DNA from: CAZRXG01 sp964603985
GTDB taxonomy: Bacteria > Chloroflexota > Anaerolineae > Aggregatilineales > UBA3940
Length of the DNA: 64,000 bases
Direction of reading: 5' to 3'
NCBI GenBank assembly: GCA_964603985.1
Contig: CAZRXG010000008.1
Coordinates: forward strand, 1-64,000
Position numbers and translations under genes: made by a program. Positions 35,473 through 42,311 of the stretch are shown piece by piece. The notes under the pieces were generated by a model that did not search any database, had not been told where the DNA came from, and saw only the letters and a program-made list of their open reading frames with translations. The stretch's first letter is position 1; each line of letters opens with the position of its first letter.

Positions 35473-36855
35473 ATGGGTGACAACGATAAGACCCGGAAGT
35501 ACGTCCTGCCGGAGAGCGAGATTCCGGAGGTGTACTACAATATCGCGGCCGACCTGCCTGAGCCGGTGCCCCCGGTGCTGCATCCGGGCACGGGGCAGCC
35601 CGTCGGGCCGGACGATCTGGCGCCGCTGTTTCCAATGGCGCTGATCGGTCAGGAAGTCAGCACCGAGCGCGAGATCGAGATCCCGGAGCCGGTGCGCGAT
35701 GTGTATCGCTTCTACCGGCCCAGCCCGCTGATCCGGGCGCGCGGTCTGGAGAAGGCGCTCGACACACCGGCCAAGATCTACTACAAGTACGAAGGCGTCA
35801 GCCCGCCAGGCTCGCACAAGCCGAACACGGCCATCGCGCAGGCTTTCTATTCCAAGGAAGAGGGCGTCGCCAAGCTGACGACCGAGACCGGCGCGGGGCA
35901 GTGGGGATCGGCGCTGTCGATGGCGTGCGCGTTCTTTGGGCTTGAGTGCAAGGTCTTCATGGTGCGCGTGAGCTACGACCAGAAGCCGTATCGCCGCGCG
36001 CTGATGGAAGCCTACGGTGCGACGGTCCTTCCCAGTCCCAGTGAGGAGACCGAGTCGGGGCGCGCCATCCTGGCCGAAAATCCCGACTCGCTGGGGTCGT
36101 TGGGCATCGCCATCTCGGAGGCGGTGGAGATCGCGGCTCACAACGACGACACCAAGTACAGCCTGGGCAGCGTGCTGAACCACGTGCTGCTGCACCAGAC
36201 GGTGGTCGGGCAGGAGGCACTCAAGCAGCTTGAGATGGCGGGCGACTATCCCGACATCGCGATCGGCTGCACGGGCGGCGGCTCGAACTTCGCCGGGCTG
36301 GTCCTCCCATTCATCGGGCGCAAGCTGCGCGGCGGGGAGGATTTGCGCGTCGTGGCGGTCGAACCGGCGGCCTGCCCCAGCATGACCAAGGGGCCGTACG
36401 CCTACGACTTTGGCGATACCGCCAAGCTGACGCCGCTGGTCAGGATGCACACGCTGGGCCACAAGTTCGTCCCGCCGGGCATCCATGCGGGTGGGCTGCG
36501 CTATCACGGCATGGCCCCTCTGGTCAGCCACCTGCTGCGGCTGGGCCTGATCGAGGCCATCGCGCCGCATCAGCTTGAGACGTTCGCTGCCGGGATCGAG
36601 TTCGCGCGCTCCGAGGGCATCATCCCCGCGCCGGAGGCGAATCACGCCATCGCGGGTGTGATTCGGGAGGCGCAGCGCTGCAAGGAAGAGGGCGTGAGCC
36701 GCACCATCCTGTTCAACCTGTCCGGGCACGGCCACTTCGACATGCAGGCATACATCGACTACAACGCCGGGAAGCTGCGCGATTACGAGTATCCTGAAGA
36801 GGAGATCGCCATGGCGTTGGCCGGGCTTCCCGTCATTGAAGCGTTGTCTTCTTGA
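35473..36855 (+). CDS. trpB: Tryptophan synthase beta-like protein (TrpB2 type)
   Basis: The 460-residue product is a PLP enzyme of the TrpB2 group, longer than classical TrpB (about 400) and with the N-terminal extension typical of it. The PLP lysine is K116 in GSHKPNTA, preceded by KYEGVSPPGSHKPN, and the phosphate-binding loop is CTGGGSNFAG. It should convert indole and serine to tryptophan. No trpA or other trp gene is in the window, which is common for TrpB2, often used as an indole-salvage enzyme. A GAGGAGG sequence precedes ATG 35473. Its location just after T-box-trpS suggests co-control by tryptophan supply. Confidence 0.93.
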   Translation: MGDNDKTRKYVLPESEIPEVYYNIAADLPEPVPPVLHPGTGQPVGPDDLAPLFPMALIGQEVSTEREIEIPEPVRDVYRFYRPSPLIRARGLEKALDTPAKIYYKYEGVSPPGSHKPNTAIAQAFYSKEEGVAKLTTETGAGQWGSALSMACAFFGLECKVFMVRVSYDQKPYRRALMEAYGATVLPSPSEETESGRAILAENPDSLGSLGIAISEAVEIAAHNDDTKYSLGSVLNHVLLHQTVVGQEALKQLEMAGDYPDIAIGCTGGGSNFAGLVLPFIGRKLRGGEDLRVVAVEPAACPSMTKGPYAYDFGDTAKLTPLVRMHTLGHKFVPPGIHAGGLRYHGMAPLVSHLLRLGLIEAIAPHQLETFAAGIEFARSEGIIPAPEANHAIAGVIREAQRCKEEGVSRTILFNLSGHGHFDMQAYIDYNAGKLRDYEYPEEEIAMALAGLPVIEALSS

Positions 36856-37009
36856 AGAAGGACTCTCTTTTTCTTCCTCTCTGACCCCCGCCCAACCCCC
36901 TGACCGGCCCTGGGGTAGGGTGGGGGTCGCCGGTTCCGGGCGGTGAGACGGCTCGTTCTCCTGGCCTGCCGGGGTGGTTTTTGGGCTGTGATTGGGCGGG
37001 CCATCGCAA

Positions 37010-37039
37010 TTGACAACTCATTTACAGGTGCGTTAGAAT
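37010..37039 (+). promoter_or_regulatory. Promoter of the S1/bS21/IF-1 operon
   Basis: TTGACA (37010-37015), 18-base spacer, TAGAAT (37034-37039). A leader of about 155 bases follows before the S1 start codon. Confidence 0.7.
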
Positions 37040-37120
37040 ATCGCCTGTCCGCGGCGAGACGAGGCTGTCCATGTGTCAACCTGACCTCAAGGTGGCCGAT
37101 GTAAATTGCACGGAGGCAAG

Positions 37121-37225
37121 ATGTTGTTGACCCCGTCGGCAGGACGGGGCATCTCCGAATGCTGCTGTGGGAGCACAGCCGGGAGCATATCCTTTAGCCA
37201 TGAATCAGACCCCATTATCCTCTGA
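37121..37225 (+). CDS. Leader ORF overlapping the S1 gene start (34 aa)
   Basis: ATG 37121 is preceded by GGAGG (37112-37116) at 4-base spacing. The frame reads MLLTPSAGRGISECCCGS, then about 16 more residues, and stops at TGA 37223-37225, 23 bases past the S1 start at 37200 in a different frame. The S1 ATG has only a distant GGGAG. This suggests that ribosomes load at the leader ORF and re-initiate or couple into S1. The peptide has three consecutive cysteines. It might alternatively be non-coding. Confidence 0.45.
   Translation: MLLTPSAGRGISECCCGSTAGSISFSHESDPIIL
37131..37179 (+). promoter_or_regulatory. Two hairpins in the S1 leader
   Basis: CCCCGTC (37131-37137) pairs with GACGGGG (37143-37149), and GCTGTG (37164-37169) pairs with CACAGC (37174-37179). 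Both lie inside the leader ORF and just before the S1 start, a place where S1 genes are often feedback-controlled by their own product. Confidence 0.5.
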
Positions 37226-38396
37226 CGACTCGCAAGTCGATTTTGCCACGCTGTTAGAACAATCCTTTGAGGCTCAAGACGAACTTGAAACCATCGAGCG
37301 CGGTGATCTGGTCACCGGGACGATAGTCGCAATCGACGGTCAGGGCCTGATCCTGGATGTCGGTTTGAAGCGCGACGGCGTCGTCCCGCGTAGTGATCTG
37401 GACGCCCTGAGTGACGACTGTGACTACCAGGTCGGGCAGGAGATCACGGTCATGGTCATCAGGACGGAGGATCAGGACGGCAGCCTGCTTGTCTCCATCC
37501 AGCAGGCCTATGCCAGCCAGGACTGGGATGCAGCCCGCGCGCTGATGGAGAAGGATGAACTGTATAGTGGCGAAGTCGTGGCCGCCAATCGGGGCGGCCT
37601 GATTGTACCTTATGGCCAACTGCGCGGCTTTGTCCCGGCCTCGCACGTGGTTGGTCTGCCGCGCGGCCTGGACAGCCAGGCGCGCATAGACCACCTCTCC
37701 GGGTACATCGGGCAGCAGCTTGACCTGAAGATCATCGAGGTCAACCCGCGCCGCCGCCGTCTGGTGTTATCGCAGCGTGAGGCGCAGCGCCAGGCGCGCG
37801 AGCAGGCCAAGCAGCATTTGCTGGAGAACCTGAGCGAGGGCGACGTGGTCAAGGGACGCGTCAGCAGCCTGCGTGACTTTGGGGCGTTTGTTGACCTGGG
37901 CGGCGCGGACGGGCTGGTGCACATCTCGGAGCTATCGTGGAGCCGCATCCGTCATCCCAGCGAGGTTCTGAGCGTCGGTATGGAGGTCGAGACGTACATT
38001 CTGCAACTCGATCACGAAAGGATGCGCATTGGCCTCAGTCTGAAGCGCCTACAGCCCAACCCCTGGCAGGAGATCGCGGAGACGTACAGCGTTGGGCAGG
38101 TGGTTGATGGGACCGTGTCTCGTGTGGTATCATTTGGGGCGTTCGTAGAGTTGGAAAACGGTATTGAGGCGCTGCTTCATATCTCGCAGATGGGTGATCC
38201 CCCTCCGCAAACGCCGGAGGAGGCCGTCGGGCCGGGTGAGCACGTCACCACGCGGATCATCAGTCTGGAGCCGGATAGGCAGCGTATCGGTTTGAGCCTT
38301 AAAGGCTTCTCGGCGCAGGAGATGGCGGTGGACGGTCCGGCGGACCCGGACGCGGATGCCGCCGACGAGCCGCTGGCAGAAATAGATACGGTATAA
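37200..38396 (+). CDS. rpsA: 30S ribosomal protein S1-like, four S1 domains
   Basis: From ATG 37200 the 398-residue product has four S1 RNA-binding domains at about 35-105, 118-188, 205-275 and 290-365. The third and fourth show SSLRDFGAFVDLGGADGLVHI and SRVVSFGAFVELENGIEALLHI. It has an acidic tail. S1 helps mRNA bind the ribosome; the four-domain form is the short version found in many non-proteobacteria. GTG 37167 is an in-frame alternative start without a good ribosome-binding site. It is followed by rpsU and infA. Confidence 0.9.
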   Translation: MNQTPLSSDDSQVDFATLLEQSFEAQDELETIERGDLVTGTIVAIDGQGLILDVGLKRDGVVPRSDLDALSDDCDYQVGQEITVMVIRTEDQDGSLLVSIQQAYASQDWDAARALMEKDELYSGEVVAANRGGLIVPYGQLRGFVPASHVVGLPRGLDSQARIDHLSGYIGQQLDLKIIEVNPRRRRLVLSQREAQRQAREQAKQHLLENLSEGDVVKGRVSSLRDFGAFVDLGGADGLVHISELSWSRIRHPSEVLSVGMEVETYILQLDHERMRIGLSLKRLQPNPWQEIAETYSVGQVVDGTVSRVVSFGAFVELENGIEALLHISQMGDPPPQTPEEAVGPGEHVTTRIISLEPDRQRIGLSLKGFSAQEMAVDGPADPDADAADEPLAEIDTV

Positions 38397-38426
38397 CACG
38401 GTGATGTAGGCAAGGAGGTGATGGTA

Positions 38427-38627
38427 TTGAGCGTGACGCTCCAACCCGGTGAGTCGCAGGAGCAGTTGCTCAGGCGCTTCCGTAAGCAGGTAGCCAAGAG
38501 CGGCATTTTGAGCACTGTTCGCCGCAAGCGCTGGCACGTCAGCAAGAGCGAACTGCGCCGGATTCAGAGGAAGAAGGCTATCCGTCGAGCCCGTCGTCGC
38601 GTAGCCAAGTCCGGTCGGGGTGGCTGA
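38427..38627 (+). CDS. rpsU: 30S ribosomal protein bS21
   Basis: The basic product (about 66 residues) contains VTLQPGESQEQLLRRFRKQV and SGILSTVRRKRWHVSKSELR, then an Arg/Lys-rich tail with RRARRRVAKSGRGG, the pattern of bS21. GGAGG (38414-38418) lies 8 bases before TTG 38427, which is preferred over ATG 38421, two bases from the Shine-Dalgarno. bS21 is a small 30S protein near the mRNA exit platform, beside S1 on the ribosome, matching the gene order. Confidence 0.88.
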   Translation: MSVTLQPGESQEQLLRRFRKQVAKSGILSTVRRKRWHVSKSELRRIQRKKAIRRARRRVAKSGRGG

Positions 38628-38670
38628 TCAGGATTGATTGTTTGCTGATAGATTTTGGTTAAAGGGTTAC

Positions 38671-38928
38671 ATGGGTTCCAGAGATAAGATCGAGGTCGAA
38701 GGGACGGTCGTCGAGGCACTGCCTGGCACGCAGTTCCGCGTACAGCTTGACGATGGTCACGAGGTGCTGGCCTATCTCTCCGGCAAGATGCGCAAGTATT
38801 ACATCCGCATTCTGCTGGGGGATCGCGTGCGCGTCGAGATAACGCCCTACGACCTGACCAGAGGCCGCATTACGTACCGCTATAAAAAACACCAGACCCG
38901 TCCAGGATCTGACTCGGCAAACGGCTAG
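38671..38928 (+). CDS. infA: Translation initiation factor IF-1
   Basis: From ATG 38671 the 85-residue product has the OB-fold IF-1 sequence: IEVEGTVVEALPGTQFRVQL, GHEVLAYLSGKMRKYYIRIL and GDRVRVEITPYDLTRGRITY. It binds the A site of the 30S subunit during initiation. There is a 13-residue extension after the normal end (KHQTRPGSDSANG). The frame opens at 38638, but residues before MGSRDKIEV are unlike the family. It is the third gene of the S1-bS21-IF-1 operon and is followed by a terminator. Confidence 0.97.
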   Translation: MGSRDKIEVEGTVVEALPGTQFRVQLDDGHEVLAYLSGKMRKYYIRILLGDRVRVEITPYDLTRGRITYRYKKHQTRPGSDSANG

Positions 38929-38974
38929 CGGCAGAGCGGTCAGCCTTTGTAGAGAAAGGCGATCAGGATGGCGA

Positions 38975-39000
38975 AACTGGCATCGTGATGCCAGTTTTTG
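38975..39000 (+). terminator. Rho-independent terminator after infA
   Basis: AACTGGCAT (38975-38983), loop CGTG, ATGCCAGTT (38988-38996), then TTT. It ends the translation operon and separates it from the convergent phosphotransferase gene. Confidence 0.9.
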
Positions 39001-39021
39001 ATTCCACGTCGCGGGTAACGT

Positions 39022-40125
39022 TTAGCTGCTTTCTTTGTCCGTGTTTCCCCACGATACACCCCCCCGCGCCAACAGGGAACTTCTGACCGACTCAAGCAGC
39101 GCGTCGAGGTGGGCGGGCACGGTGCCGTCAAAAACCAGCTCACACGCCCCGCGCAGCCATTCGTCGACCGTATCCACGGCGAACGACCACGCCCCGCCGT
39201 CCCTGGCCCGCACCATGCGGGCTGCCCAGTGCGCGGCGACGTTGAGGTAGCGCAGCGGCACCCAGACGCGCATGCGACCGAGAATCGCGCGGGGGTCGGC
39301 GAGCGGGTAATGTGCCAGCAGCTCAAAGTGGCGATCTGTGTCAACGTACCAGGTCAGGAAGACGCCCAGGTCGGCCACCGGGTTATTCAGCCCCAGTTCC
39401 TCAAAGTCGATCAGACGTAGCGCACCCTGGCGGTTGACCATGAAGTTGCCGTGATTGGGGTCATTGTGGGCGGCGACGACGACCCCGATCCGCCCGGTGT
39501 GGCTGCGGATCGTCTCCAACTGCTCGAACAGATCCTCGACGATCGCGCTCAGAACGTTGATCTCGTGCAGGCCCGCTTCCCGCCAGCGGCCCGTCACAGC
39601 ATCGAACCAGCGCTCGTGCGTCTCGCGCAGGTATGTAGCCAGGGGATGGAGGGCGGTCAGGTCTACGTCGTTCAGATCGAGGCACAGCGCCTTGTACAGA
39701 GGCTCGTACGTGTGCAGCCGGGTCAGCAGGGCGACGGCCTCGTCGGCGCGGGCCTCAAGCTCCTCGCGGGGCAGGGGGTGTAGACCGGCCTCGACGACGG
39801 CGGCCCGACCGCCCAGCGCCTCGCTCTCCGGCGTCAGGCCCAGGATGCGCGGCCCAATGCGGGCCTCGTACAGCAATTCGCCCAGTCGGAGGTGCCGCCA
39901 GCGGTCGGGGAAGCGGGTGGCCGGGCCGAGCAGGTACCTGACGTAAGCCCAGGGATGCCCGCTGGCATCGATCCGCCAGACGTGCTTGGCCGCCCAGCGG
40001 CTGACCAGCTTATACTCCGTCGTGCCCGGCAGTCGAATGTCAAGCTCGTGCAGCAGGCCATCCAGTTCCTGGTGGGTGGCCGGTCGGCGCTGTGACCGGC
40101 TGGAGCGGCTGGGTGTGGTGGGCAT
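39022..40125 (-). CDS. Aminoglycoside phosphotransferase-fold protein
   Basis: The 367-residue product has the APH kinase-like catalytic motif AAHNDPNHGNFMVN (H-x-D-x4-N) and the metal-binding segment LRLIDFEELGLNNPVADLG. The family phosphorylates small hydroxyl compounds; the substrate could be an antibiotic, choline, or a homoserine-like metabolite. Usual members read HGDLHPGN in the loop, so the two asparagines are a variant. It ends 2 bases from prmA on the same strand, so the two genes are likely co-transcribed. Confidence 0.85.
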   Translation of the reverse strand: MPTTPSRSSRSQRRPATHQELDGLLHELDIRLPGTTEYKLVSRWAAKHVWRIDASGHPWAYVRYLLGPATRFPDRWRHLRLGELLYEARIGPRILGLTPESEALGGRAAVVEAGLHPLPREELEARADEAVALLTRLHTYEPLYKALCLDLNDVDLTALHPLATYLRETHERWFDAVTGRWREAGLHEINVLSAIVEDLFEQLETIRSHTGRIGVVVAAHNDPNHGNFMVNRQGALRLIDFEELGLNNPVADLGVFLTWYVDTDRHFELLAHYPLADPRAILGRMRVWVPLRYLNVAAHWAARMVRARDGGAWSFAVDTVDEWLRGACELVFDGTVPAHLDALLESVRSSLLARGGVSWGNTDKESS

Positions 40126-40127
40126 GC

Positions 40128-41042
40128 TTACTCCGGGCGTCGCTGGGTGATCAGCATCATCCAGTCCCCCATCTGGCGCTGGCCGAGCAGCTTGAGGTCG
40201 ATGGCGTCCAGCGCGGCGATGACCTCCGGGGCCTGATCCTCAATGATGCCGGAAAAGACGAACCTCGCCCAGGGATAGATGATGTGCTGGATGCCTTCCT
40301 GGGCCATCTTCAGGATGACCCTGGCGGTGATGTTAGCCATGCCCAGGTCGAAGTGACGGGCGGTGCTGGTAAGCCCTTCGAGCGAGCCGTGCTGGACGGT
40401 GACACGGTCGGCGACGCCGTTGCGGGTCACGTTCTCCTGCGCGACGCGCACGGCGGTCTGGTCGATATCGCGCGCCAGGATGCGGTGGCAGCCCAGTTTG
40501 GCGGCGGCGATGGACAGAATCCCGGAGCCGGTGCCCAGATCGACCATCGAGAGGCCGGGGCGGGCGAACCACTCGCAGGCCTGTAGGCACAGTTGGGTGG
40601 TGGGGTGCGTGCCCGTGCCGAAGGCCATGCCGGGGTCAAGCTCGATCACGATGTCGTCCGGCCCGGCCTTCACCTCGGCCCAGGCCGGTTTGATCAGCAG
40701 GCGCTCGCCGACGCGGATGGGATGATAGTGCTGCTTCCACGCCTCGGCCCAGTCCTCCTCTTTGACCACCCGGAAGTCGGGGGCGGGGATCGGGTGGAGG
40801 CGGCCCAGGTAGTACAGCGCCTCCTCGATGGCGCGCTGCGTATCGGCGGCGCGGTCGTCGGCGGGGATGTAGGCGCGCACCAGCAGCGGCCCTTCTGCGG
40901 ATGGGGCTTCTTCGGGCCAGATCTCGCCGGGGAAGGCGTACTCAATGGCAACACCCCGGTGGACGTAGCGGCGCAGCACGTCAGCGACGGCCTCCGCGCC
41001 CTCGCCGTCGACGGTCAGGGAGATCTCGATCCAGTCGGACAT
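40128..41042 (-). CDS. prmA: Ribosomal protein L11 methyltransferase
   Basis: From ATG 41042 the 304-residue product begins MSDWIEISLTVDGEGAEAV, has an N-terminal recognition domain, and an SAM-binding domain with FGTGTHPTTQLCLQA and the DLGTGSGILSIAAAKLG motif. PrmA trimethylates L11. The longer frame from 41078 adds residues unlike the family. It is followed by the phosphotransferase gene. Confidence 0.95.
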   Translation of the reverse strand: MSDWIEISLTVDGEGAEAVADVLRRYVHRGVAIEYAFPGEIWPEEAPSAEGPLLVRAYIPADDRAADTQRAIEEALYYLGRLHPIPAPDFRVVKEEDWAEAWKQHYHPIRVGERLLIKPAWAEVKAGPDDIVIELDPGMAFGTGTHPTTQLCLQACEWFARPGLSMVDLGTGSGILSIAAAKLGCHRILARDIDQTAVRVAQENVTRNGVADRVTVQHGSLEGLTSTARHFDLGMANITARVILKMAQEGIQHIIYPWARFVFSGIIEDQAPEVIAALDAIDLKLLGQRQMGDWMMLITQRRPE

Positions 41043-41087
41043 GGGGGATATTGTACAGGCGAAAGGGGCTAAGCCCAAAAAGGGGTA

Positions 41088-41121
41088 TTCAGTCCACGGA
41101 TGGCACGGATGACACAGATTT
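41088..41121. repeat. Short copy of the GGATGGCACGGAT word
   Basis: CAGTCCACGGATGGCACGGA followed by TGACACAGATTT: it matches the copy at 33714 and resembles the core of the repeats at 9154 and 27981. Confidence 0.4.
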
Positions 41122-41129
41122 GGTTTCGT

Positions 41130-42311
41130 TCAATGCGTGTGGTCTGTGCGCTCCGGGGCTGCCCGGCGGCGGGGGGCCAGGCTGATAGCGAGCGTCAGGG
41201 CGGCCAGCAGGGGGATGATCACCTGCTCGATTGCCAGGGGGGTGCTCTGTTTCAGGTGCAACTCCCAGATCGCCCAGGGGGCCAGCACGAGCACGGCGGC
41301 CAGCCCGCGCGCACCCGGCCTCGCACCGGGGCGGACGGCGACCAGGGCCGTGAAGAGGGCCAGCGTCAGAGTGTAGCTACCCGTCTGGGGGACGGCCACC
41401 AGGACGAGTGGCAGCAGCGCGGCCACCGCCAGCGCCGGGCGGTGATTGGCTTCGCGGCGGGCGCGCCAGAAGGAATAAACCGCCGCCGCCGTGACTGCGA
41501 TCCCCGCCAGCCATCCCCAGGGGGCAAACAGCGCGGGAGGCCACAGCACGGGCGCGTAACCGGCGTAGGCGGTGGCCCCGGCCAGAAAGTCGAGCGGCCA
41601 GGTGGGGCGGCGGACGAAGGCGGGCAGGCTCAACGCGGCCAGCCAGCCGATCCAGCCGGTCACCAGACGCGGGCGGCGCTCGGCGAGGGACAGGACGGCG
41701 AGCGCCAGCCCGACCGGGCCGCCCAGCTCGGGGCGCAGGGCGGCGAGTGCCAGGCACAGCCCGGCCCACGCGTCGTGCCCGCGACGGTAGAGCGTCACCG
41801 CACCGGCCACCGCCAGCCAGATGGCCACACTGGTCTGGCCGATCACGTACACGATCCCGGCGTAGCGGAAGACGTAGGCGGCCAGCACCAGCAGCCCCAT
41901 CCACACCGGGCGCGGCAGCCACCCCACGCCGTCGAGTGTCAGCGCAACGGCCAGCGCAATGCCCACCAGTTGCAGCGCCGACCAGATCGAGACGGCCACC
42001 GGGAATGGCAGCGCCAGGAAGGGGGCCAGCATCACCACCGCGTAGGCGGGGTAGGCAAAACCCTGCTGGTTGGCCGCCGCCGGAAGCTCGCGCCCGAACA
42101 CCGCGCGTTGAATGGCGCGCGCCGTCTCCAGGCTGTAGGGGTCTTCACCGGCCCAGAAGACGCGCCCGCCGTACCAGAGCGTGTAGAAGTCGAAGGCGTT
42201 GCCGCGCGCGGCGACCAGTATGCGGTAGGTGACCAGGCTGATCAGCCCCACCGTCAGAACGGCGAGGACGATCACCACGATCAGCAGGCGCTTCTTTGCA
42301 GGCTCGTTCAT
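41130..42311 (-). CDS. GT87-like membrane glycosyltransferase (DUF2029 family)
   Basis: The 393-residue product has about ten membrane helices. After the first helix comes a conserved periplasmic segment ARGNAFDFYTLWYGGRVFWA and GEDPYSLETARAI, typical of the polyprenol-phosphate-mannose-dependent family with an Asp acceptor loop. It transfers a sugar from a lipid carrier outside the membrane. The stop of the upstream O-antigen ligase gene overlaps this start by 4 bases (ATGA), so they are coupled. Confidence 0.82.
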   Translation of the reverse strand: MNEPAKKRLLIVVIVLAVLTVGLISLVTYRILVAARGNAFDFYTLWYGGRVFWAGEDPYSLETARAIQRAVFGRELPAAANQQGFAYPAYAVVMLAPFLALPFPVAVSIWSALQLVGIALAVALTLDGVGWLPRPVWMGLLVLAAYVFRYAGIVYVIGQTSVAIWLAVAGAVTLYRRGHDAWAGLCLALAALRPELGGPVGLALAVLSLAERRPRLVTGWIGWLAALSLPAFVRRPTWPLDFLAGATAYAGYAPVLWPPALFAPWGWLAGIAVTAAAVYSFWRARREANHRPALAVAALLPLVLVAVPQTGSYTLTLALFTALVAVRPGARPGARGLAAVLVLAPWAIWELHLKQSTPLAIEQVIIPLLAALTLAISLAPRRRAAPERTDHTH

